Source of the DNA: CALMEH01 sp964548225
GTDB taxonomy: Bacteria > Acidobacteriota > Blastocatellia > Pyrinomonadales > Pyrinomonadaceae
Assembly: GCA_964548225.1 (NCBI GenBank)
Contig: CAZJQP010000066.1
Location: forward strand, 1-29,105
Length of the DNA: 29,105 nucleotides
Reading direction: 5' to 3'
A program made the position numbers and the translations under genes. Below, one piece after another: positions 18,167 through 24,806 of the stretch. Numbering within the stretch: position 1 is the first letter of the stretch; each line of letters begins with the position of its first letter. The notes under the pieces are model-generated. The model was given only the letters and a program-made list of their open reading frames with translations. It was not told where the DNA came from and ran no database searches.

Positions 18167-18502
18167 ATGCTTCTGATAGTTGATGACAACAAAAATGTTC
18201 GGCGGATGATTCGCAGTTTGGTCGAAGACCTGGCGGGCGACATTGTTGAGTGTGCAGATGGTTCGGAAGCATTTTCGGCTTGCGAAAAACGTCAGCCCGA
18301 ATGGATTCTGATGGACGTGCAGATGAAGCCGATGGACGGTTTGACGGCAACGCGGAAGATAAAAAGTTTTTTCCCCGAAACGAAAATCGCCATTGTTACA
18401 AATTTGAACGACGAGAAAACCCGTGCGGCGGCGAAAGCAGCAGGCGCAAATGCGTTTTTGGGTAAAGATAATTTGATGTTCTTAAGAGATTTAATCGGCT
18501 AA
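18167..18502 (+). CDS. Stand-alone receiver-domain protein (CheY-like)
   Basis: 111 residues, a receiver domain with no output domain. Asp6-Asp7 (LLIVDDN), phospho-acceptor Asp50 (WILMDVQM), Thr at AIVTNL and Lys at LGKDN make up the usual site. The start is set at the ATG at 18167, which puts the first beta strand at the N-terminus as in other receivers; an in-frame ATG at 18116 would add 17 residues with no homology to the fold. No convincing ribosome-binding site precedes either. Possible partners are the histidine kinase upstream or an unlinked hybrid kinase. Such single-domain proteins often act as phosphate shuttles or bind a target protein. Confidence 0.85.
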   Translation: MLLIVDDNKNVRRMIRSLVEDLAGDIVECADGSEAFSACEKRQPEWILMDVQMKPMDGLTATRKIKSFFPETKIAIVTNLNDEKTRAAAKAAGANAFLGKDNLMFLRDLIG

Positions 18503-18533
18503 CGGAATGAATAAGTTTTAAGGAAAACTGATA

Positions 18534-19724
18534 ATGAAAAATAATTTAATGACAGCTTTGATGATGATGATGATGATGATTTTGGCTTTTGCTTCGGCGG
18601 TGTCGGCACAGAATATTTGCTCGAAGCAGACGGGCGACTCAATGAAAATTTACGTCCGCAACGCCACCGACAAGACAATTACGGTCAATTATGTTGACGG
18701 AAACTGCAAAGAACATCCGTCGGACGAAAAAGTTGAGCCGGGCAGACTCTTTTCGGGCGACGTAACCGGCGGAGATGCGTTTCGAGTGCGCGAAGCCGGA
18801 ACGAACAGTCTGATTCAAACGGTTGTTGCCAATCCTTCAAACGAAACTACCACGATTGGTGTGATCAAAAATTCAGACCCGCGCCAATCGTTTATTCAAA
18901 CGCTCAACCAAATTCGTCGTGGACGCGGGCTTGCACCGATTGAACTCAATGAACAACTCAACAATTCGTGTCAATGGTTTGCCGATTTGATGGCGAAATT
19001 TGATAAAGGCGGACACGACGCAGTTTTGATTGGCGGAAATTCTTACGCCGAAATGCAACATCCGTGGCTTCGCAGTAAAAAAATGGGCTACAAAGGCGAC
19101 GGCGGCACGGAAGCGACAGGCGAAGGCGATGTCAGCGATTTAATGACGCTCGGCGGCGACGCAATGATTGGTTGGTCTTCGTCAAATACGCATTTTCGAC
19201 CGTTTCTTTCGCAGGACAATCAAATCTTTAAGCACGTCGGGTTCGGCTATGCAAAATCCGCCAAAAAACCGAATTATTATTACACTTGCGCGGTTTTCGG
19301 CAATCCTGACGAAAACACGGACGGCGGCGGAAATAATGCCGACAACAATCAGGCAAACACGAAAGAACCGATAAAAACGAATGTTCCCGACGGTTTGAAA
19401 TTCAATTCTGCAAAGTTTTTCCAAATGGTGAACGGTGCGGAAAAATACGGCACGACGTTTAGCAAAAATTCTTTAGATGAATTAAATGCGGAGTTCAGTT
19501 TTGAAAATCCTTCGTCTCAGCCGTTTAACGTCGAGCTGCGAAGTTATCTGAACGGCAAAATGATTTCGTCCGAATCAATGAAAGATTTGAAAGGAAGTGG
19601 CGCAATGAGCGTTTTAGTTGCCGGAGAAAACGGACAAACGGGCAAAGTCGCGGCGGGAAATTATCGGTTTGAAGTTTTGCTCAACGGCGAAGTCGTTCTG
19701 AGCGCGGAAGCAACGGTTAAATAA
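18534..19724 (+). CDS. Exported CAP-domain (SCP/PR1-like) protein
   Basis: 396 residues. The signal peptide contains six consecutive methionines encoded by an (ATG)n run and ends near VSAQ. Residues of about 25-105 form a small beta domain. The CAP domain covers about 110-260: TLNQIRRGRGLAPIELNEQLN, then NSCQWFADLM, GHDA, SYAEMQHP, GEGD, and VGFGYAKS with YYTCAVFG at its end. This is the layout of the CAP superfamily. A Gly/Asn/Asp-rich linker leads to a C-terminal beta domain of about 120 residues (FSFENPSSQPFNVELRSYLNGK). A good Shine-Dalgarno (AAGGA) supports the start. CAP proteins are often extracellular with varied roles, so no specific activity can be assigned. First of four co-directional genes for exported proteins. 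Confidence 0.87.
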   Translation: MKNNLMTALMMMMMMILAFASAVSAQNICSKQTGDSMKIYVRNATDKTITVNYVDGNCKEHPSDEKVEPGRLFSGDVTGGDAFRVREAGTNSLIQTVVANPSNETTTIGVIKNSDPRQSFIQTLNQIRRGRGLAPIELNEQLNNSCQWFADLMAKFDKGGHDAVLIGGNSYAEMQHPWLRSKKMGYKGDGGTEATGEGDVSDLMTLGGDAMIGWSSSNTHFRPFLSQDNQIFKHVGFGYAKSAKKPNYYYTCAVFGNPDENTDGGGNNADNNQANTKEPIKTNVPDGLKFNSAKFFQMVNGAEKYGTTFSKNSLDELNAEFSFENPSSQPFNVELRSYLNGKMISSESMKDLKGSGAMSVLVAGENGQTGKVAAGNYRFEVLLNGEVVLSAEATVK

Positions 19725-19745
19725 ATCAAAATAAGGAGAAAAAAA

Positions 19746-20225
19746 ATGAAAAAATTAAAATTATTGGTTGTCGCAACAATGTTACTTTTGGGCTTGATGT
19801 CGGTCAATGCTTTCGCGCAAGACTTATCGGGCAGATGGGAAGGCACGTTTCTTTGGGCGGGCAACGCCGGAGTCAAAGACGACGTTACCTACGATTGGGA
19901 CGAAGGGAAATGGGTGAATACAACCCGCAAACCCGTCAAGCTCGCCATTGAATTGGAAAAAGGCGATGAAGACGGCAAATACATCGGCACATATTTTTAT
20001 CATACGGGCTACGACAAGATGAAGTTTGATGCAACTTATGCCGATTCGATGCTCGCGGGCAAGACCGGCAAAGTCATTCAAGGCGGCGGACAATGGGGCG
20101 GTTATGTGGAATTAACCTTGCGCGAAAAAGACGGCAAACGCTATCTGGAAGGTTCGTGGCGGACATATCAAACAACTAAAGATTGGGAAGGCAGAGTCGC
20201 TCTGCAATATGTGGACGGAAATTAG
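19746..20225 (+). CDS. Small exported protein of unknown function
   Basis: 159 residues. The signal peptide spans about 1-24 (ends AFAQ). The mature part starts DLSGRWEGTFLW and continues as a run of beta strands with many aromatic and Gly residues (GTYFYHTGYDKMKF, LEGSWRTYQTTKDW), the pattern of a small beta-barrel or lipocalin-like domain; this is a pattern reading, not a family match. No cysteine is seen in the mature part. It lies 21 bp after the CAP gene with a strong ribosome-binding site (AGGAG), so the two are probably one transcript. Confidence 0.8.
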   Translation: MKKLKLLVVATMLLLGLMSVNAFAQDLSGRWEGTFLWAGNAGVKDDVTYDWDEGKWVNTTRKPVKLAIELEKGDEDGKYIGTYFYHTGYDKMKFDATYADSMLAGKTGKVIQGGGQWGGYVELTLREKDGKRYLEGSWRTYQTTKDWEGRVALQYVDGN

Positions 20226-20308
20226 GTGTCGAAAAAATCGGTAAAAGAGGAAATTTAAGGAAATCTCTCCCAAGGAAATCATTAGGACAGAAAAATTAGG
20301 AGAAAATA

Positions 20309-21349
20309 ATGAAACAAAGAAAAATACAAGTATCAATTTTGGCAGTTATATTGGCGTTGTTCGGGATTGCATTCATTTCAGAACAACAAACGGCAGTTAC
20401 AGTGAAAGCGGACGGTTGCCAAGGACTTCCGAAAGAAGTTTCGCAACTTATGGAAGAATGGGAAGAAGCGGGCGTGAAAACAGATTGCCGCGTGAATCAA
20501 GTTTTGAATTGGGCGGCAACGCATGCGTCGGACAAATCGAATCTGGGCGCGATTATGACCGAAGGAATGCAGTTTATGCGGGCTTTGGGTTATGACATTG
20601 CACGCGGAACACCGATGATTTCACAAGATACAATGGATGCTTATCGCAAACGCGAAGGCGGCGTTCCGAAGGCTTTTGCCGCGTGGAAAGGTAATAACGC
20701 TTCGGTGATTTATATTCCGAGCCAGAAACAATACATCACGGTTCAATATCAAGAGATTCAGAATAAAGCGACATCCGCCTTTAACATCAAAGCCGAATAC
20801 GACAAAGACAGCGCATTTTCCGACGAAGACAAAGCGAAAATTCAAGAATCAATCGGCTGGTGGAAAGATAAATTAGCCGACAAATTTGAAATCACGATTG
20901 AGTTTATTTTAGATCCGAGTTTGAATGCCGGCGGCACGACTTTGGTTGGCGATGTTCCGCGTTCTTGCATTGACCACGAACCGCGTTACGCCGAAATCAA
21001 GCTCAAGGAAGTCAATACCTCGCTCGTCAGCCACGAAATCGGACACGCGCTCGGCATCGGCACGGCGGCGGTTTTCAAAATTCCGAATGTTTGTTCGAGA
21101 CTTGCCGAAATGTCGAAAGATGTTCAGGGCATTGAACTTAATAGTGCGAAAATCCAAGACGGCAAATTCTGGGGAAACAATAGCAAAGGCGTTTCGCTGT
21201 TCAAAGACCGCGACAATTCCTACAGCCACGTTTCGAGCGATGTCAAAGACGACGACGGCAATCATTCCGCCGTCCAACCCGGCTTAGGCGGCAAACCTTC
21301 GATAATTGACATACGGATTTTGGAAGATTTGGGCTACGAATATAAGTAA
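20309..21349 (+). CDS. Exported zincin-like metalloprotease, atypical active site
   Basis: 346 residues. A signal sequence covers about 1-32. The zinc motif is SHEIGHALGIGT: His242, Glu243, His246, Gly249, as in metzincins/matrixins, and the protein ends ILEDLGYEYK, as matrixin domains often do (a short ending after LGY). The third ligand expected at position 252 (His or Asp) is Thr, and the Met-turn region reads HSAVQPG with no Met. So either the third ligand is elsewhere (His in SYSHVSS is a candidate) or the enzyme is inactive. The part before the zinc site has about 200 residues of unknown fold. A good Shine-Dalgarno (AGGAG) supports the start. It is 83 bp after the previous gene in the exported-protein cluster. 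Confidence 0.8.
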   Translation: MKQRKIQVSILAVILALFGIAFISEQQTAVTVKADGCQGLPKEVSQLMEEWEEAGVKTDCRVNQVLNWAATHASDKSNLGAIMTEGMQFMRALGYDIARGTPMISQDTMDAYRKREGGVPKAFAAWKGNNASVIYIPSQKQYITVQYQEIQNKATSAFNIKAEYDKDSAFSDEDKAKIQESIGWWKDKLADKFEITIEFILDPSLNAGGTTLVGDVPRSCIDHEPRYAEIKLKEVNTSLVSHEIGHALGIGTAAVFKIPNVCSRLAEMSKDVQGIELNSAKIQDGKFWGNNSKGVSLFKDRDNSYSHVSSDVKDDDGNHSAVQPGLGGKPSIIDIRILEDLGYEYK

Positions 21350-21380
21350 CCGAAACTATGGAATAAAGAGCAAAAAATAA

Positions 21381-21467
21381 TTATTGCCGCAGAACACGCA
21401 GAAAACACGGAAGATTTTAAACTGATTAAATATTTTTCCGCGATTTCCAAGTGTTCTGCGGCAATAA
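21381..21467. repeat. Intergenic inverted repeat
   Basis: A perfect 17-bp inverted repeat, TTATTGCCGCAGAACAC (21381-21397) with its complement (21451-21467), around 53 bp of AT-rich DNA. Inside the left end, GCAGAA is repeated with ACAC (GCAGAACAC then GCAGAAAACAC). The first bases of the window (GCAGAAAACAC) repeat the latter. It lies between two plus-strand genes and may be a dispersed element or a terminator. Confidence 0.65.
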
Positions 21468-21491
21468 AAAAATAAAATTAGAAAAATCAAA

Positions 21492-23942
21492 ATGAAACGA
21501 AAAATTATCTTATCGCTATTTTTATTGACTATCGCGGTATTTTACGGTTCGAGACAATTTGCGGCATCGCAAAACGCGGATTTAAAACCGATTATCGAAC
21601 AAATCAATGCTTTCCGTTCCGATCCGGCAAATGCGCGGGCGACAATTAACAGAATGTTGGAAGCGGCTTTTCCCGATGCTACGGAGCGCGACAATTATTT
21701 GAAAGATAAATACGAAAACAAAACCCGCGCCGAACATATTGACAATTTTGTGGCATTTGTTTCAAAACAGGCGAAAATGCCCCCGATTCAATGGGACGCG
21801 GCACTTGTTCCGTTTGCCGCAAACGAGGGGAAATCACGCAACAAATATTTTCAGCCGGATTTGACCTTTGAACTTTTTCACGCCGATCCGAAAAGAAGTT
21901 TGCTTGAAAATATTTCGAGCGGCTTGGATTTTCAATACAGAGGACTTTTTATTCCGACTTTGAAATTCGGCGCGGCGGCACCAAAGGAAAGCAAACCCGC
22001 AGATATGCAGATTGTTGTTTCGTCTCTGTCCGCGAAAGCCTTTTCGATGAGCGACGACGAAATCGGCAATAACGCTTACGATCCGCGGCTCGATAAAGAA
22101 CCGGCTTGGGTTGATGCGCTGAGCGTCAAAGAACCGAATGTCATTCCGTTCGTCAAAGCTGACGGCAATGTTGATGTTGCTTGGCGGCGAATGTCTGACA
22201 AGAAAGTTTTTATTAATCGTTATTCGTCGGACGGCGCGAAAATCTGGTCAAAACAAATCGGCGGCGTTTCCGATGATTATATTTTGCTCGCCGGTTTTAC
22301 CGAAGACCCGCAAGGAAATATGTATCTCGTGCGGGCGATTGACGAAGGCGATCTCGATAAATCGGTTGAACCTTCAACGCCGAAAGATAATAAAAACAAT
22401 GAGTTTGACCGACCGGAAATGATGCGTCTGACGAAATTGGACAAAGACGCAAAAGAACTTTGGACGAAAGATTTCGCCAAAAAAGGCGGCGGCGCACAAG
22501 CGTTTTTCTCGCCGCTATCGTCAAAAAATAACGGCGGTTATGCGGCAACAAGCAAGATTGCTTACACCACAATAAAGCGCGTTATTTATAAACTCGCATC
22601 AGATGAATCGGTGATTATTCCGCAAAACATTGCCGAAGAAGTTCTTTTAGGCTATTCGGTTAATCGTTTGGGGCAAAAATCGCCGAATCGTTTTGCCGCG
22701 AATTTTCAGCCGACCGAAGAAAACGGTGTGATTTCGCCGAAAGTTCAGCTTCAATTCGGCGCAAATTACGACAAAGGAAAACTCTATAAACCCGAAGGCG
22801 ACGACGGCAAACCTGTTAATTTCAACGAAGGCGGAAGCGTGATGTCTTACAGCGACATCGAATATGCGGCGGGCGATTACGGCAAATTCAATGAATTTCT
22901 CGATGCCAACAAAGAAGGCGAAAAAGATTTTTACATCAAGCCGGAAAAATTGAAATTGAAAGCCGTAACGGAAGATGTTCCACTCGTTTTCGTGCTTTAC
23001 GGCGCGGCGACTGATTACGATTTCAAGCCGGAATTCAAATCTCGCCACCAAAACGCATATTGGCGTGCGGTTGATGCGCGAACGGGCGAACCGCTCGAAG
23101 ATTTCAATCAAGGCGCGATGGCGCACAGTTTCGATTACAGCGTTTTGGTTACGGACGAAGGCATTATCACGGCGGAAAGAAGCGACGCATTTTTGCTTCT
23201 GTCAAATTATTTGCAAACCGGCAGACCGAAAGGACCGATTTTTCTGCCCGCGTTCAGCACGGTTTCAAAAGATAACGAATGTTTCTGCACCGTCGGCGGT
23301 TTGGCGCAGGCAAGCGACGGCTATCTTTTTATGTATATGGCGAATAATTCAAAATATGACCGCACGGCAAATGCCGGCGACGGCGTAACTGAAGCGCAAT
23401 ATAACGAAGAAGAGACGCGCCAACGAGACATCGGAATTCTCCGTGCCAGAAAAGGTTTCGCACAGGAAATCGAATCTTGGGCAACGAAAGATATGAATGT
23501 TTTGGAAGAAATTCTCGACTCGCGCAAGAAACCTTCGGCAACAAACGGAATGTTTTTGCAACGTCCGAAATACATCACGAATTATTTCCGCGAAAATCAG
23601 CCATACAGCGCAGGTCGCGCCCGCATCGTGCGCGTTGCCGAAAATCAATTTGTCGTTTTCTGGGAACGCTGGAATCACATTGTAACGAAAAATAGCGAAG
23701 GCAAAAAACAACTTTCGGGCAGTTATGATTCGACGTGGGCAATGAAAATTGACCAAAACGGCAATGTTTTGAAAGCGGCGGTGAAAATTTCGGATTCTTT
23801 GCGTTTGATGCGTGGCGACGATCCGGTTCTTTTCAACGGCAAAGCCGCATTTTTCGCAGGAGATATATTAAGCGGAAAAATGATGCTTTATACCATTGAC
23901 AGCGATTTGAATTTGAATTCTCAATCACTTCCGCTAAACTAA
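21492..23942 (+). CDS. Large exported protein with CAP-like N-terminus and repeat domain
   Basis: 816 residues. A signal peptide covers about 1-27 (hydrophobic core FLLTIAVFYGS). Residues of about 32-185 resemble a CAP domain: IIEQINAFRSDPANA, then MPPIQWDAALVPFAANEG, ending near ISSGLDF; the match is weaker than in the CAP gene at the start of this cluster. The rest (about 200-816) is beta-rich with recurring segments such as VDVAWRRMSDKKVFINRYS and GNMYLVRAIDEGDLD, and SDGYLFMYMAN and VVFWERWN-like stretches, suggesting a propeller. I do not recognise a named family. The ribosome-binding site is weak. Last gene of the plus-strand cluster, ending at a terminator shared with zapA. Confidence 0.75.
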   Translation: MKRKIILSLFLLTIAVFYGSRQFAASQNADLKPIIEQINAFRSDPANARATINRMLEAAFPDATERDNYLKDKYENKTRAEHIDNFVAFVSKQAKMPPIQWDAALVPFAANEGKSRNKYFQPDLTFELFHADPKRSLLENISSGLDFQYRGLFIPTLKFGAAAPKESKPADMQIVVSSLSAKAFSMSDDEIGNNAYDPRLDKEPAWVDALSVKEPNVIPFVKADGNVDVAWRRMSDKKVFINRYSSDGAKIWSKQIGGVSDDYILLAGFTEDPQGNMYLVRAIDEGDLDKSVEPSTPKDNKNNEFDRPEMMRLTKLDKDAKELWTKDFAKKGGGAQAFFSPLSSKNNGGYAATSKIAYTTIKRVIYKLASDESVIIPQNIAEEVLLGYSVNRLGQKSPNRFAANFQPTEENGVISPKVQLQFGANYDKGKLYKPEGDDGKPVNFNEGGSVMSYSDIEYAAGDYGKFNEFLDANKEGEKDFYIKPEKLKLKAVTEDVPLVFVLYGAATDYDFKPEFKSRHQNAYWRAVDARTGEPLEDFNQGAMAHSFDYSVLVTDEGIITAERSDAFLLLSNYLQTGRPKGPIFLPAFSTVSKDNECFCTVGGLAQASDGYLFMYMANNSKYDRTANAGDGVTEAQYNEEETRQRDIGILRARKGFAQEIESWATKDMNVLEEILDSRKKPSATNGMFLQRPKYITNYFRENQPYSAGRARIVRVAENQFVVFWERWNHIVTKNSEGKKQLSGSYDSTWAMKIDQNGNVLKAAVKISDSLRLMRGDDPVLFNGKAAFFAGDILSGKMMLYTIDSDLNLNSQSLPLN

Positions 23943-23948
23943 AACACA

Positions 23949-23989
23949 AAAAAGCGACAAGTTGAATTAAAGCCAACTTGTCGCTTTTT
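23949..23989. terminator. Strong bidirectional terminator
   Basis: A perfect 16-bp inverted repeat (23949-23964 with 23974-23989), 9-nt loop. The stem is AAAAAGCGACAAGTTG, so A/T runs flank both sides and it can end both the exported-protein cluster (plus) and the pheS-zapA operon (minus). It starts 6 bp after the plus-strand stop codon and ends 14 bp after the zapA stop codon. Confidence 0.9.
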
Positions 23990-24003
23990 AATGTTTTTAT
24001 TAA

Positions 24004-24357
24004 TTATTGTTCAGTTTCGAGTTCTTGCGGATTGTCCCGGTGTTTGTGTTTTAAAACGTGATCAAGCATTTCGGTCATTTCTGCACTACGCGAAGCAAGC
24101 TGTTGGTCGTTTTGCTCTTGCGAGTTTTTTAGTTGATGATATTCGTCGGCAATGTGCAAAGCGGCTAAAATAGCAACTTTCAGAGAATCAACGGTCAAAG
24201 TTCCTGAAGAAATTTCGCGCATTTTGCCGTCAACATATTCGGCAAGTCTTAGAATGTAATCATTATCACCGTCAGAGCGAATATTGTAAGTTTGATTATA
24301 AATTTCAACTCGGATTGATTGGGCGACAGTTTCGGTTTTTGCTTTATTTCCAGTCAT
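24004..24357 (-). CDS. zapA: Cell-division protein ZapA
   Basis: 117 residues. Residues of about 12-62 form the ZapA head (IRVEIYNQTYNIRSDGDNDYILRLA split as VEIYNQTYNIRSDGD and YILRLAEYVDGKMREI), followed by TLTVDSLKVAILAALHIADEY and a long helical coiled coil to the C-terminus. ZapA binds FtsZ and links protofilaments at the Z ring. The C-terminus is Glu/Gln-rich and acidic. A strong Shine-Dalgarno (GGGAGG) lies about 9 bp upstream. Its place after pheT and a ZapB-like coiled-coil gene (7 bp gap) is a conserved order in several phyla, which supports the call. Confidence 0.88.
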   Translation of the reverse strand: MTGNKAKTETVAQSIRVEIYNQTYNIRSDGDNDYILRLAEYVDGKMREISSGTLTVDSLKVAILAALHIADEYHQLKNSQEQNDQQLASRSAEMTEMLDHVLKHKHRDNPQELETEQ

Positions 24358-24364
24358 TTAGCTT

Positions 24365-24646
24365 TTACCTCCCAACGGCTTCGGCGACATCCGGTTCGAT
24401 AATCGTCATTGCATCAAGCATTGCCTCAACTTTAAGCTGAATCGCATCGCGCTCGCTCAATAAATCTTCAACTTTTTCCTCAAGCCGCGTCTTTTCCGCT
24501 AAAAGACTGCTGACTTCGTGGCGCAGAGATTTCATCTCCATTTCAATTTTTTCCTTTTCCTCGCGCATCTTTTTGGCAAATTCGATGGTGAGATAAATTT
24601 TGTCTTCAAGATGCGAAAATTTTTCCATACCGGACAGACCGTTCAT
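24365..24646 (-). CDS. Short coiled-coil protein, ZapB-like
   Basis: 93 residues, nearly all one predicted coiled coil (about residues 8-75), rich in Glu/Lys and Leu heptads (REEKEKIEMEMKSLRHEV, LLAEKTRLEEKVEDLL). It has no membrane segment. Size, composition and position just upstream of zapA suggest a division-ring partner like ZapB, but coiled coils are poor family markers, so the name is kept out of the symbol field. A good GGAG lies 8-9 bp before the ATG. Separation from zapA is 7 bp. Confidence 0.75.
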   Translation of the reverse strand: MNGLSGMEKFSHLEDKIYLTIEFAKKMREEKEKIEMEMKSLRHEVSSLLAEKTRLEEKVEDLLSERDAIQLKVEAMLDAMTIIEPDVAEAVGR

Positions 24647-24724
24647 TTTAATTTCTCCAAATTTAGTTTGAATTGCTTCGCTTTGATTATGTGTATTTTT
24701 GGAGAAAACTGCAAGTCGGAACTT

Positions 24725-24806
24725 AATAGTAAGCAGACGGCAGTAGCAGTAGGTAGATTAGCTTATTAAGTTGAATGCCTACTGCTACTGCCGTCTGCTT
24801 ACTATT
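24725..24806. repeat. Long perfect inverted repeat after pheT
   Basis: 29-bp arms, perfect (24725-24753 with 24778-24806), loop of 24 nt. The outer arm reads AATAGTAAGCAGACGGCAG and the inner part GTAGCAGTAGG. Its right arm reaches the last base of the pheT stop codon. It could stop transcription, but it lacks a U-tract, and its size and imperfect internal GTAGCAGTAGG repeat suggest a dispersed palindromic element (REP/MITE-like) inserted between pheT and the coiled-coil gene. Confidence 0.9.

Noticed and set aside
22647..23126. 159-residue minus-strand frame
   Set aside because: Antisense to a clear exported protein; Arg/Phe-rich composition of a shadow frame and no ribosome-binding site.
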